A stretch of DNA of 64,000 nt from JAXHMB01 sp034521755 (GCA_034521755.1 JAXHMB010000001.1:310001-374000), one strand, 5' to 3'. Shown: positions 18,484-28,063, numbered from the stretch's first letter. The notes: generated by a model from the letters alone, not told the origin. Numbers and translations are program-made.

Positions 18484-19389
18484 TTATTGGGCTGGTTCAG
18501 CTTCTACAAATACTTTTTTAACACGTGGGTACTTTTCTTTAATCTTTTTAGTCAAAGCAGATATATCACTCTCAATCTGTGTAGCACCCATTGAATCCTT
18601 AAAATCAACACTTATGTTTACAAGAATAAAATTAGGGCCCATATGCATGGTCAGTGTTTCGTTGACTTTTACAATACTTTGAACAGATGAGCTGAGAATT
18701 TTTATATCATCTACAATTTCATGTTCTGCACTTTCACCGATTAGTAATCCCTTTGTTTCATAGGCCAGCCATCCTGCAGTGACGGCAAGAATAATTCCAA
18801 TGATGATAGAAGCAACTCCATCAAAAATGGGATTTCCTGTTACTTGGGCAATCCATATACCTACAAATGCCACGACAAGTCCAAGCATGGCAGCGGAGTC
18901 CTCAAAAAGAACAACAAAGGTGGTAGGGTCTTTTTCCTTTTTAACCGCTTCAAAATACCCGCGTTTTCCTTTTATTTTGCTGAACTCTTTCCAGGCAAAA
19001 TACCAGGCAAAAGCCTCAAAAATCATGGCAAGGCCCAATACTATATAGTTCGTCATGGGACTTTTTATTACATGGGGATCCATTACGCTGTGAATTCCTT
19101 CATAAATCGAAATTCCGGCACCAACTCCAAAAATCATAATAGCTACAACAAAACTCCAGAAATAGACTTCCTTACCATGTCCATAGGGGTGATACTTGTC
19201 CGCCGGCTTTTTGGCTTGTTTTAAGCCAAATAACAATAAGATTTGATTTCCAGTATCAACCAGGGAGTGGATACCCTCTGAAAGCATTGCAGAACTGCCA
19301 GTAATGAAAGAAGCAAAAAATTTGGTTATAGAAATTAAGCCATTTCCAATGAGCGCAGCTAAAATTACTTTTTTCGAACCTGATGCCAT
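18484..19389 (-). CDS. cation diffusion facilitator family transporter
   Basis: A 301-residue CDF metal transporter with six expected membrane helices. Helix 2 carries the metal-site pair in SEGIHSLVDTGNQ and helix 5 carries FEDSAAMLG. The loop KYHPYGHGKEVYFWS is typical of the SLC30A9-like branch. The cytoplasmic C-terminal domain (residues about 215-301) has the usual ferredoxin-like strand pattern, with METLTMHMGPNFILVNISV-like spacing read here as HMGPNFILVNISVDF. The export substrate is probably Zn2+, Fe2+ or Mn2+. Its stop is followed at once by the putative ATG of the DUF4442 gene, so the two are probably translated together. Confidence 0.9.
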   Translation of the reverse strand: MASGSKKVILAALIGNGLISITKFFASFITGSSAMLSEGIHSLVDTGNQILLLFGLKQAKKPADKYHPYGHGKEVYFWSFVVAIMIFGVGAGISIYEGIHSVMDPHVIKSPMTNYIVLGLAMIFEAFAWYFAWKEFSKIKGKRGYFEAVKKEKDPTTFVVLFEDSAAMLGLVVAFVGIWIAQVTGNPIFDGVASIIIGIILAVTAGWLAYETKGLLIGESAEHEIVDDIKILSSSVQSIVKVNETLTMHMGPNFILVNISVDFKDSMGATQIESDISALTKKIKEKYPRVKKVFVEAEPAQ

Positions 19390-19470
19390 GTAGTTAAATG
19401 ATGCTATTTAATTCAATTTTATGAATTGCTATACTATGGAAAAATAACTTGTTATAAAAACTAAGTCATT

Positions 19471-20844
19471 ATGAAACTTTCTCGATTATTAGTGCTGTCC
19501 CTTACTCTTTTTCTTTTTGTAAGCGAACAGACTGTTGCACAAAACTCGTCATTTAAGGAAGTTCAGGAATATATAAACCACCAAATTAATTCTGGTGCTT
19601 TGACAGGTATTTATGTCGGGTACATTCACTCCGATAATGCCTTATCGGAATTATCACTGGGTAAACTGGGAAAGGATAATGATAAGAAGGTAAACAGTAA
19701 TACTATTTTTGAGATTGGTTCTATTTCAAAGACGTTTACTGCCACATTATTAGCTCAAATGGTCCGGGATACTAAGTTTATCCTTGATACTCCGATTGAG
19801 GAGTTCTTGCCAGACAGCTTAAATGTGCCATCCTATGAAGGAGAAAAAATAACATTGCGTCATTTGGCAACACATACCTCTGACTTATCGCGATTACCTT
19901 CAAACTTTAGTCCCAAGGACCCGTTAAATCCGTATGCAGACTATTCAGTACAAGAAATCTATGAGTTTCTGGAAAACTATAAATTAAATAAAGCACCCGG
20001 TTCAGAATTTGCTTATTCAAATATTGGAATGGGGCTACTCGGTCATATTCTGGAATTACATTATGATGCTTCTTATGAAGAATTAGTTAAGGACTATATT
20101 GCTAAACCATTAGCTATGAAGAGTACAGGAGTTTCGATTGGACAAAGCGACCGCGACCGGTTTGCCCGGCCCTATAATTATGGTGCTGAAGCCAGTTACT
20201 GGCATTTTCTCACACTGGCAGGAGCTGGAGGCCTTCGATCTACCGGCAATGATATGGTAAAATACATTAAGGCTCAGATGGGGCTTTTAAATACATCATT
20301 GCAGAATGCTATAGAAACAACTCATAAAGTACAGTTCGATACCGGTGATGGGTTAATTGATGACATTGGACTTGGGTGGTTCTATTCAACCCAGCATGAT
20401 ACATTGATGTGGCATAATGGTGGAACAGGGGGCTTTACGAGTTTTACCGGTATCAACAAAGAAAACAATACAGGAGTTGTAGTACTGGCCAATGGTACTT
20501 CAAATATCTCCGATGAAGTTGGACTTTATCTTCTGGATCGGAAGCATAAGCTCCCTGAAATAAAAGAAACCATATCAGTTAGTAGGGAATTACTAAAACA
20601 ATATACCGGAAGTTATGCTTTGTCACCGATGTTTAGTATTGAGGTTACGCTCAAAGACGGGCAGCTATTTGCCCAGGCAACGGGACAGCAAAAACTCCCG
20701 ATCTTCCCTGAGTCTGAAACTATATTTTTCTATAAAGCAGTTCAGGCAAAACTGGAATTTCTTAAAAATGAACAGGGTGAAATTAACCGGATAAAACTTT
20801 ACCAGGCAGGTAGAGAAATAGAAGGGCATCGGATAGAAAACTAA
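19471..20844 (+). CDS. exported serine beta-lactamase-like hydrolase
   Basis: A 457-residue exported protein (signal peptide ending near TVAQN) of the class C beta-lactamase / penicillin-binding superfamily. The nucleophile motif SxxK is S84-I-S-K87 in EIGSISKTFTA, the second motif is Tyr182-Ser-Asn in AYSNIGMGLLG, and the third is HNG in MWHNGGTGGFTSF. A separate C-terminal beta domain of about 90 residues (YTGSYALSPMFSIEVTLKDG) is typical of esterase- or peptidase-type members. These are usually not antibiotic-resistance enzymes; D-amino-acid peptides or esters are likelier substrates. It is a single gene flanked by minus-strand genes. Confidence 0.88.
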   Translation: MKLSRLLVLSLTLFLFVSEQTVAQNSSFKEVQEYINHQINSGALTGIYVGYIHSDNALSELSLGKLGKDNDKKVNSNTIFEIGSISKTFTATLLAQMVRDTKFILDTPIEEFLPDSLNVPSYEGEKITLRHLATHTSDLSRLPSNFSPKDPLNPYADYSVQEIYEFLENYKLNKAPGSEFAYSNIGMGLLGHILELHYDASYEELVKDYIAKPLAMKSTGVSIGQSDRDRFARPYNYGAEASYWHFLTLAGAGGLRSTGNDMVKYIKAQMGLLNTSLQNAIETTHKVQFDTGDGLIDDIGLGWFYSTQHDTLMWHNGGTGGFTSFTGINKENNTGVVVLANGTSNISDEVGLYLLDRKHKLPEIKETISVSRELLKQYTGSYALSPMFSIEVTLKDGQLFAQATGQQKLPIFPESETIFFYKAVQAKLEFLKNEQGEINRIKLYQAGREIEGHRIEN

Positions 20845-20868
20845 TTATCAAAACCGATTCATTACATG

Positions 20869-21213
20869 CTATTTTTCTCCTCTTCTGCTTTTAATTTTTT
20901 GATCAGCAATAAAGGAGAATATCCAGATCAATGCCCAGCCACCCGCTGCATACCACCATTGGAAGTACAATAATAGTGCTGTATTAATGCCATATAATAA
21001 GTGAGGTATCCAACTAGGAACCTCATTTTTAGCCTTCTTAACTATCATTAATAAATTGTCTCCTAGAAGTACCATAGCTTTTGTTAGAAGCATAATTCCG
21101 GTATAAACCCAAATAACCCATTTCATCCAGGGGTCTGAAAGAAGTACTGCAGTTATAATAAAAACAGTAACAGCTATATCTACCAATATGTCTTTAAGCC
21201 AATTCATTAACAC
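20869..21213 (-). CDS. small membrane protein of unknown function
   Basis: A 114-residue protein with three or four hydrophobic segments (ILVDIAVTVFIITAVLL, MKWVIWVYTGIMLLTKAMVLL, LLYGINTALLLYFQWWYAAGGWALIWIFSFI) and a basic C-terminal tail (KIKSRRGEK). I do not recognise a family. It ends 24 bases from the convergent beta-lactamase-like gene, and no operon partner is evident. Confidence 0.65.
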   Translation of the reverse strand: MLMNWLKDILVDIAVTVFIITAVLLSDPWMKWVIWVYTGIMLLTKAMVLLGDNLLMIVKKAKNEVPSWIPHLLYGINTALLLYFQWWYAAGGWALIWIFSFIADQKIKSRRGEK

Positions 21214-21271
21214 ATTATTTAGTTATTGTTTGATTCAAACATATTTAAAATGATGCAGGTATCATAGCAAT

Positions 21272-21306
21272 AAAAAAAGGGCGCTGAACTTAATCGACGC
21301 CCTTTT
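21272..21306 (-). terminator. intrinsic terminator
   Basis: The arms GGGCG (21279-21283) and CGCCC (21298-21302) pair, with seven A on the left that give a T run on the minus strand. It lies 26 bases past the stop of the gene at 21332-21919. A short T run on the right could let it work in both directions. Confidence 0.7.
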
Positions 21307-21331
21307 GCAAATGAGGTAAGTAGCTGTCTGT

Positions 21332-21919
21332 TTATAAAATTTCTAAACTTTCAATCCAAACCACTTCATTGGCTTTGCTTCCGCTATCTATGCGTGAAAG
21401 TGAGCTTTTAATCTCCCATCCCTTATCTGATGATACCTTAACCAGCAAACCTTTGATTTTTACAATATGACCCTCTCTTAGTTCTCCCAGTTTTTCTTTG
21501 ATCATCAGGTTTGCAGGGATAAGGTGCATGTTGGCTGAATATAGCTTCATTTGTTTTTCAGGAATAGGCGGACGTGTCATTTCCCACTTATAGTCCCGGT
21601 TGGATTGTTTAATGAGGATATGGTCCAGATTCCGCTCATCAGACATAGGTCCCCAACCAAATACGACATCGTAAGGCAAGATATCAGACTGTTTGTCAGC
21701 ATAGTATGCCTTCTTAGCTAAAACCCGAGCTTGCATTTCAAACTTAGCCAATGGTGAAACAGTATAATTCTTGTGTTGAATATCTTTGACCCCAAAAGCT
21801 TTTTCCTGTTTGGGTTTATTTGGAGCCATTTCACCCGGTCCATGTGTAATAGGGCGTGTTGTCCAGTAATAATATCCACCGGCAATAATAAGTACGGAAA
21901 AAAGAAGGTGCTTCAACAT
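21332..21919 (-). CDS. conserved hypothetical protein, membrane-anchored
   Basis: A 195-residue protein with one N-terminal hydrophobic segment (HLLFSVLIIAGGYYYW) and a soluble domain outside the membrane. Motifs include YDVVFGWGPMSD, YSANMHLIPAN, GHIVKIKGLLVKV and IKSSLSRIDSGSKANEVVWIESL. I recall this set (GWGPMSD, NMHLIPA, SSLSR.D.G) from a widespread uncharacterised family in other phyla; no function is known to me. The late strand pattern (GHIVKIKGLLVKV) suggests an OB-like barrel. It is probably monocistronic, with its own terminator. Confidence 0.75.
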   Translation of the reverse strand: MLKHLLFSVLIIAGGYYYWTTRPITHGPGEMAPNKPKQEKAFGVKDIQHKNYTVSPLAKFEMQARVLAKKAYYADKQSDILPYDVVFGWGPMSDERNLDHILIKQSNRDYKWEMTRPPIPEKQMKLYSANMHLIPANLMIKEKLGELREGHIVKIKGLLVKVSSDKGWEIKSSLSRIDSGSKANEVVWIESLEIL

Positions 21920-22068
21920 AATATCCTCCTTGCAAATTGTTTGTTAGCCGTCTGTTTACTTACAAGAGTATTTTGACGGGCTTGTTGTTACAAATAAAAG
22001 TATAATTTTTGAAACAGAAGGGATATATGAGTGAGCTCTAACTAAGATTATGAAAATTTATAATTCAC

Positions 22069-24123
22069 CTATTTGATATTGAAAGACAGGCCTAATTGCC
22101 AGTTTATGCCAGCTGCAGGCTCATAATACCGGTCTCCAAAAGCATTAATTACAACAGAGCCATTGTATTGAGTATCAAAAATATTATTGACGTTTAGAAA
22201 AGGCTGAATGGTATTACCGCTTTTGGGAAAAGAAAATACATAGCTAAGCTTGGCATCAACTACATTATAAGAACTGTTAAAGGCGGTATTAGCATTGTTT
22301 ACAGCATATCTACTGACAAACTGATATGAAGTGCTAAATAACCAGCTATCTGAGACATATTGCCCTGATATATTAAGCCTGTGATCCGGTATTCCGGGAA
22401 CATCATTATTTTTTAATGAGGTATTATTTGAGGTTAGTGCCTTTTGAAAGAAGGCATCAGTAAAGTTATATGTGAGGCCCAGTGAAAAGTTATCGTGGAG
22501 ATCAACATTAAATGAGCTCTCAATGCCTCTGTGTATTGTTTCTCCCTCATTTCGATAATACGTAGGCCCATTATTTGTCAACTGATAGGGGAAAAGTATA
22601 TCCGTTATCCACAAATTATAGAGAGCAATATCATAAGAAAAGTTTGCCTGATCTGTCGTTCCCTTTATTCCTGCTTCCAGTCCCAAGGTTTTTTCTGGTT
22701 TTAAATTAGGGTTAAAACCGGATTGCTGGTTGGGATTATTTACAAGTTCTGTAGTTGTAGGAGATTCAAACGATGTACTTAAATTGCTATAGATTTTAAT
22801 ATTTTCAGGTTGGTACGCAATGCCTATACTTGGATTTAATGCATGGAATAAACGATTTCCGGTTGACTGGTTATTTGGTGATTCAGCTTTAAACTTCAGC
22901 CAGTCGTATCTTAAGCCACCCAGTATACTAAATGAACCCAGATTAAGATCTGAAGTAATAAACAGGGCTTGGTTGGTTACTTTTTCAAGCTGATTGACCT
23001 GTACCACACTGTTGTCTGTTTCCAGGCGATCATCTCTTTGTAACTTGGTATCAAACCCGGCCTTTACATTTAAGCTGCCGATTGAACGCTCTATAGTTCC
23101 CCTAATGCCACCTGCCCATCGGTCTAAGTTTATAATTGCAAAGGGGAGGGGATTCGTTAAATTCCTGTAAATACCATAGGCCGTTAAATTTATATAACCA
23201 ACAGAAGAGTCTATGTAGTAGTTTGTTCCAAGCTGTGCCTGGTAAACCTGCTTCCCGGCATCACTTTGGACAAACCCTGAATCGGCCTGTGTGGGATTAT
23301 TTTGAGCTTTTTGTTTGGTAAGACTGCTTGGACTTTTAGCCTGAGGCATAGCTACAAAAGCACCCATATATTCAATTCCGGAATTATTACTTAACTGGAC
23401 GGAACCGTTAACTCCACTCCGAAATACTTTTGCCGAGCTGTGGTCACGATATCCACCTTCATATAAATATGAAGCATATCCTGTAATATCATGGTATTCA
23501 TTACTTTCTGAGAATAATACTTCCTGTTTTGTGGTACCATAAGAACCTATACTGCTTCGAATTTTGAGGGCAGGAGTTCCCTGAAATGCATTCGGAGTAG
23601 AAAGGTATAAGACACCTCCGCTGCTATTCCCCCAAAAAGAAGAGGCAGGGCCACGTACAATTTCCATTTCTTTGATAAAAGCAGGATCAATGGAGTTGAG
23701 CATTGATTGGCCATCGGCAACGGTCAAAGGAATATCATCCAGCACAATTTGAATTCCCCGAACGCCAAAGGAAGCTCTCCATCCCAGACCCCTGATGCTA
23801 ATACGCTCACCTACGGCATAATTCTCACGATCATTCACCCATATACCCGGCAGATCACTGGTTATCTGATCCAAAGTCAGAGGAATAGAAGCATTGCGAG
23901 TAATTAGTGAACGCTGTTTTTGAGTAAAAGAAAGGGGAGCCTTTGAAGGATCTGTATTTAATCTTAATGCATTTACTTTAAGCGTATCAAGGGTTCCTTT
24001 AAGCGTATCTTGACTTACCTGGCTTTGGGCTAAATCCGGAGCTCCTAACACAAAAATTAGAACCAGCAAAGAATTTAGAACAATGAAATTCAAATAAAAG
24101 CTACTGAATTGATAAAATTTCAA
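22069..24123 (-). CDS. TonB-dependent outer membrane receptor
   Basis: A 684-residue TonB-dependent receptor. A signal peptide is followed by a short region and a plug domain (residues about 60-180) with ISIRGLGWRASFGVRGIQIVLDD motifs (ISIRGLG, GIQIVLDDIPL) and IVRGPASSFWGNSSGGVLYLSTP. The rest is a 22-strand-type barrel ending GINWQLGLSFNIK with an aromatic-rich last strand. The LKPEKTLGLEAGIK and NLSTSFESPTTTEL motifs are typical of siderophore- or vitamin-type receptors rather than SusC; there is no SusD gene nearby. The ligand is unknown. It diverges from the receiver-kinase gene at 24205, which might regulate it. Confidence 0.9.
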   Translation of the reverse strand: MKFYQFSSFYLNFIVLNSLLVLIFVLGAPDLAQSQVSQDTLKGTLDTLKVNALRLNTDPSKAPLSFTQKQRSLITRNASIPLTLDQITSDLPGIWVNDRENYAVGERISIRGLGWRASFGVRGIQIVLDDIPLTVADGQSMLNSIDPAFIKEMEIVRGPASSFWGNSSGGVLYLSTPNAFQGTPALKIRSSIGSYGTTKQEVLFSESNEYHDITGYASYLYEGGYRDHSSAKVFRSGVNGSVQLSNNSGIEYMGAFVAMPQAKSPSSLTKQKAQNNPTQADSGFVQSDAGKQVYQAQLGTNYYIDSSVGYINLTAYGIYRNLTNPLPFAIINLDRWAGGIRGTIERSIGSLNVKAGFDTKLQRDDRLETDNSVVQVNQLEKVTNQALFITSDLNLGSFSILGGLRYDWLKFKAESPNNQSTGNRLFHALNPSIGIAYQPENIKIYSNLSTSFESPTTTELVNNPNQQSGFNPNLKPEKTLGLEAGIKGTTDQANFSYDIALYNLWITDILFPYQLTNNGPTYYRNEGETIHRGIESSFNVDLHDNFSLGLTYNFTDAFFQKALTSNNTSLKNNDVPGIPDHRLNISGQYVSDSWLFSTSYQFVSRYAVNNANTAFNSSYNVVDAKLSYVFSFPKSGNTIQPFLNVNNIFDTQYNGSVVINAFGDRYYEPAAGINWQLGLSFNIK

Positions 24124-24204
24124 CTTTAAATTTGTATAATTAATGTTTCAATTTATTCTTAATACTTTTTAAAATGGCATGCTCAACTTAAGCAACATTA
24201 ACTA

Positions 24205-25351
24205 ATGGCTGAAGAGTTTCATAATACGTCGGTATTAATTGTTGATGATACTGAATCTAATATTCGTCTGCTTGCCCACGTAGTGAAGAGTGAAGGGTAC
24301 GATGTAATGGCTGCATTTTCAGGCAAGGAAGCTTTAGAAATGGTTTCCAAAAGAAAGCCGGATCTTATCCTTGCTTGATGTTATGATGCCAGAGATGGAT
24401 GGCTTTGAAGTCTGTAAAAAACTCAAAGAGCAAGAAGAATACAAAGATATTCCTGTCATATTTCTTAGTGCACTTTCTGAAACTGATACCAAAGTAAAAG
24501 GATTTGATGTTGGCGGTGTCGATTATATTACAAAACCTTTTCAAAGGCAGGAAGTACTGGCTAGAATTGATCTCCAAATTAAGCTTAGAAGATTACAGCA
24601 GCAATTAGAACTGAAAGTTGATGAGTTAAGAGAACGGGAGAAACTTTTAAAGCGCCTTAACCAGGAGAAAGATGACCTGATGAGAATTGTTAGTCATGAT
24701 TTTCGTAATCCGGTGACTGGTATTGTAGGTCTTATTGAAGTACTTCGCACCTCAGATGATATGTCGGATGATCAAAAGAATGAAATTTATGGTGCTATAA
24801 AAGAAAGTGGACAAAAATTGATACAGCTTGTTAACAATTTGCTTGATAAAAAATCTGAGAGCTCCATTAATAAAATCAATGCCAAAGAAGTTAATTTCAC
24901 CAAACTGGTTGAAGATACAGTTGAATTGCACCGACCGACAGCAATCAATAAGGGTATATTTTTTGATGTTGAACTTGATTACATCCTGAACTTTTATTTA
25001 GACAGACACAAGATTGAGCAGGCTATTAGCAACCTTATTTCCAATGCATTAAAGTTTACTCCCGAAGGTGGCACAATTTCAGTCAAGTTGGAAAAAGTCG
25101 ATAAAGATCCTCAAAAAGCAATTATTGAAGTTTCAGATACCGGAATTGGAATGTCTGAGGATGTCATCAATAATCTTTGGGATGGCGACTCTGAAAAAGT
25201 ACGATATGGCACTTCAGGTGAAAAAGGATCTGGAATTGGCCTTTCATTGGTAAAGGGTTTTGTTGATTTACATGATGGGGAAATTCGAGTTGACTCAGAA
25301 GAGGGAAAAGGAACATCATTTATTATAAATCTGACTGAAATAAAAAAATAA
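24205..25351 (+). pseudogene. receiver domain plus histidine kinase, broken by one extra base
   Basis: This is a cytoplasmic two-component protein: receiver domain first, then HisKA and HATPase. The ATG at 24205 gives SVLIVDDTESNIRLLAHVV and then a premature TGA at 24376 after PDLILA. The next frame resumes exactly at DVMMPEMDGFEVCKKL, which contains the phosphoacceptor Asp. Removing one base at about 24371-24375 restores PDLILLDVMMP. Further on come the KPF lysine motif, a coiled coil, the histidine box IVSHDFRNPVTG, NLISNALKFTPEG, DTGIGMS and GSGIGLSLVKGF. No membrane segment is seen. It could be a sequence error, real decay or +1 recoding. It is divergent from a TonB receptor gene. Confidence 0.85.
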
Positions 25352-25419
25352 TACTCTTATAACTTTCTGTTGATCAATTCGTAGTCATTAAAGAGACACC
25401 ATCATAAAAGAAACTTATA

Positions 25420-25728
25420 TTGAAAAAAATATTTAACAAACATTTTGAATGGCTTGCTTTGAGCATTGGCTTGATATTGATTGCAAGCATGAATCCCTAT
25501 ATAGATCAAGGGAGTTCTTTTTGTTTATTGGATATAGCAGGCATCCCATTTTGTCCCGGAGAGGGCTTGGGACATTCTGTTGCTTATTTGGTACGCGGTG
25601 ACTTAAGTAACGCCTTACAGGCCAATGTATTTGGCCCATTTGCAGCTTTTGTAATTCTTTTTCGTATAGGGTATCTGATTAAAACAAAGATCATTAACAA
25701 AAAAACACTTGGGGAAAGTTATGGCTAG
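25420..25728 (+). CDS. DUF2752 small membrane protein
   Basis: A 102-residue protein with two or three membrane helices and the DUF2752 core: a CLLDIAGIPFCPGEGLGHSVAYLVRGD segment, shown by FCPGEGLGHS and the following LVRGDLSNA. The usual CPGCG is CPGEG here, as in the subset next to TM2 genes. The start codon is TTG (or an ATT nearby). Its function is unknown. It overlaps the TM2 gene by eight bases, so the two are translationally coupled. Confidence 0.8.
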   Translation: MKKIFNKHFEWLALSIGLILIASMNPYIDQGSSFCLLDIAGIPFCPGEGLGHSVAYLVRGDLSNALQANVFGPFAAFVILFRIGYLIKTKIINKKTLGESYG

Positions 25729-26065
25729 TATGCTAGAATATTTACCGGAACTGGAAGGAGATGAAGCAGCTTATATAAACAGACTAATGCAACCCATGGA
25801 TGAAGAGACGGGACGTCGTTTTGCAAATGTTTATTCGGCTCGAAGAAAAGATCCTCAACTTATTTTACTAACCTCACTTATTGGATTTTTTGGAGTTGCA
25901 GGTGTTCACCGATTGATCATAGGCCATATAGGAATGGGTATTCTTTATATCCTAACTGCCGGACTTTGTGTGATTGGCACTATTGTAGATATAATCAACT
26001 ATAAGAACCTGGCATTTGAGTATAACAGAGGTGTGGCACAGGAAGTAAAATCACTAATTGAGTAG
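25721..26065 (+). CDS. TM2 domain-containing membrane protein
   Basis: A 114-residue protein from the ATG at 25721. After a polar N terminus come two helices with the TM2 pattern (LILLTSLIGFFGVAGVHRLIIGH and MGILYILTAGLCVIGTIVDII). The motif GVHRLIIGHIGMGILYILT equals the usual GxHrFYlGk.. loop with changes. A frame continues upstream to a TTG at 25709, but the ATG that overlaps the DUF2752 stop is more likely. Function unknown; proteins of this pair often sit together in Bacteroidota. Confidence 0.82.
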   Translation: MASMLEYLPELEGDEAAYINRLMQPMDEETGRRFANVYSARRKDPQLILLTSLIGFFGVAGVHRLIIGHIGMGILYILTAGLCVIGTIVDIINYKNLAFEYNRGVAQEVKSLIE

Positions 26066-26917
26066 TCATTTTCCCAGCCGGAATACTCGGTTTATATTAA
26101 ATCCTATTCTAAAATCCCCATCGAAAAAATTGTTTGTATTTTGCGATATAATGTATTGTTCGGTTGTGCCATTAGAGGAGGCCAGAAATATTTGAAAAAC
26201 ATGCCCACCGGTATCAATATTAAGTCCAAGTGCCAGTGCATTTGTTGTTCCATTACTTCTGCTTCCAAAAACCGGATAATATTCAGCGTTCAATGCATAA
26301 CGATCTGAAATGTGCCATTCACCGGCCAGTGCAACAGCAAAATGATTCTTTTTAAGTCCAATTACTGTATTTACCGAGTTGAAGTGCGAATACATTGGTG
26401 CTATTTGTAAACTTACTTTATTGCTGAATTTTTTTGCAATTGGTAGAGAAATAAAGAAGTTCAGGTCATCTGCAATTGGCCTCTGGTTTTCTTCAGTACT
26501 AAGCCCAACATCTCCTTTAATACCTATGCTTAAGGGCGTGGAATTCGTTTTGGTTTGCCTTATTAAAGATAGCTTGGTTCTAATATCAACTACTTTATCA
26601 AGGGTTGTGCGTCCAATTCCAATGGTCCAGTAATCGGTGATTCCGTAGTCAAGTCCCAACCTTACATTAGGAGCTATATCCAGGCCAAAGAAATTCTGAA
26701 GCGTGTTGTTTGTTAGTATTCCAAAGCTGTGGAAGATAGTTGCATTTAAGTTTTGAGCAGGAAGCGTTTCAACAGTTCCCAAACCTACAATTTGACTTCC
26801 CCAGAATGTAGCTTCAACAGGCCCATCCGGATTTACTCTTTCACGTTCCATCTGGGAAAAAGCAGAACCAGGTATTATAATTAGAAAGACAGCAAGTATA
26901 ATAGGGCAGTTTTTCAT
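26066..26917 (-). CDS. DUF5777 family outer membrane beta-barrel protein
   Basis: A 283-residue exported protein (signal peptide ending AFSQM). The rest alternates short beta strands with aromatic girdles, ending in FRIGFNINRVFRLGK, consistent with an outer membrane barrel. FWGSQIVGLGTVETLPAQNLN, LRLGLDYGITDYWTIGIGR-type strands and GGHVFQIFLASSNG are marks of the DUF5777 family. It lies next to YceI and a haem-lipoprotein gene on the same strand, a set I recall occurring together in Bacteroidota. It probably functions with them at the outer membrane in an unknown redox or lipid-related process. Confidence 0.8.
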   Translation of the reverse strand: MKNCPIILAVFLIIIPGSAFSQMERERVNPDGPVEATFWGSQIVGLGTVETLPAQNLNATIFHSFGILTNNTLQNFFGLDIAPNVRLGLDYGITDYWTIGIGRTTLDKVVDIRTKLSLIRQTKTNSTPLSIGIKGDVGLSTEENQRPIADDLNFFISLPIAKKFSNKVSLQIAPMYSHFNSVNTVIGLKKNHFAVALAGEWHISDRYALNAEYYPVFGSRSNGTTNALALGLNIDTGGHVFQIFLASSNGTTEQYIISQNTNNFFDGDFRIGFNINRVFRLGK

Positions 26918-26919
26918 AA

Positions 26920-27465
26920 CTATTCTTTAAGTGGATTTAGTAAGGCTTCAATCTTTATTTCCTGTTCTTCATCAACCCGGTAAAATAAAATGCCGGGAGG
27001 CTTAATATTATAATCACTTAAATTAAGGATCCAGGAAGCTTCTAAATAAAGTCCCTTCTCATTAGGATAGAGTTTGCCATTTACCTCAATTTGTTTCGAT
27101 ATGCCATGGAGTGTAAATTTCCCCGTTGCAGTAACGGATTGAGTATCTTGTTCGGAATAATTAAATCTGCTAGAAAGCTTACCGTAAAACTCAGCAAAGG
27201 GATACTCTTCAACTTCTAATGTTTGTCTCATATCCCTGTCACGTTTCCCAATTCCGGTGTCCAAGGTGTTTAAATCTATATAAAAGTCAACGGTTGAGTC
27301 GGGCAGGCTTATTTTCCCAACAAGATGATTAGAGGTACCCGTAAAAGAGTGGAGGGGCACACTTGACTTAAACTCGACATAACCTGTATCCGTTTTAAAG
27401 GATTGGGAAAACAAGTTGCCAATACAACAAAAAATTACAATGATAACTACAGTAATCTTTTTCAT
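26920..27465 (-). CDS. YceI-family periplasmic lipid-binding protein
   Basis: A 181-residue exported YceI-like lipocalin-fold protein. The ATG at 27465 gives a good signal peptide (MKKITVVIIVIFCCIGNLFSQ); the longer frame to 27492 would place nine polar residues before it. The core reads YVEFKSSVPLHSFTGTSNHLVGKI, DFYIDLNTLDTGIGKRDRDM and GKFTLHGISKQIEVNG, as expected for YceI. Members bind polyisoprenoids in a hydrophobic barrel. The start overlaps the end of the haem-lipoprotein gene, and its stop is three bases before the DUF5777 start, so the three form one operon. Confidence 0.88.
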   Translation of the reverse strand: MKKITVVIIVIFCCIGNLFSQSFKTDTGYVEFKSSVPLHSFTGTSNHLVGKISLPDSTVDFYIDLNTLDTGIGKRDRDMRQTLEVEEYPFAEFYGKLSSRFNYSEQDTQSVTATGKFTLHGISKQIEVNGKLYPNEKGLYLEASWILNLSDYNIKPPGILFYRVDEEQEIKIEALLNPLKE

Positions 27466-27469
27466 AAGG

Positions 27470-27898
27470 CTAATTGTTTTGGGCACCCTCATTTATCCAT
27501 TCCCGTATCAATGAAATTTCATTATCAGAAAGAGGGCTACTATTCTCTGGCATTCTTGAACCTTCATCCGGATTAGGCTCAATTTTGTCTACGATTGGAC
27601 TTGCATCTGCATCATTCGGTTGTACAATCAATGCCTGATATTGGGTGCCTCTGCTTTCCATTACATTATTATATCCATCTAGACGAACTCCACTTTCTCT
27701 TTCTCCAATATGACAGCCCGAACCGCTACAGTTGTTATTAAATATTACTTGTACGTTTGCAAAAGTTGGTTCGGTTGAAGGCGGAGTATCTCCATTTCCA
27801 TCGTCTCCATTATTATTCATAGAGCTGGTACCTCCAGAGCCGCAGGAAATTAGAAAAGCAAAACACATAACTGGTAAAAAGCGAAAACATGTTTTCAT
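27470..27898 (-). CDS. lipoprotein with a c-type haem motif of CX4CH form
   Basis: A 142-residue lipoprotein: lipobox Cys19 (FLISC), then a linker rich in G, N and D, then a domain like the planctomycete-type cytochrome c. The haem motif is CSGSGCH (Cys57, Cys62, His63), with four residues between the cysteines rather than two. SRMPENSSPLSDNEISLIREWINEGA follows; the part RMPENSSPLS contains the likely distal Met. This layout is common in Bacteroidota lipoproteins encoded beside YceI and DUF5777. It probably carries electrons at the outer membrane or periplasm. It is the first gene of the three-gene operon. Confidence 0.8.
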   Translation of the reverse strand: MKTCFRFLPVMCFAFLISCGSGGTSSMNNNGDDGNGDTPPSTEPTFANVQVIFNNNCSGSGCHIGERESGVRLDGYNNVMESRGTQYQALIVQPNDADASPIVDKIEPNPDEGSRMPENSSPLSDNEISLIREWINEGAQNN

Positions 27899-28063
27899 AA
27901 TTAGTATCTCATATATTATAATTTAGCTTAATCTAATAAATATAGTTCAATATTAAAACATATATCAAATTACGGTTGTTCATTCTATGCATCATAAAAT
28001 TGCAACTAATCATTTAATCATTCGTACATTTGGTAAGACAAAGAATCAATAAAAACCGATGCC

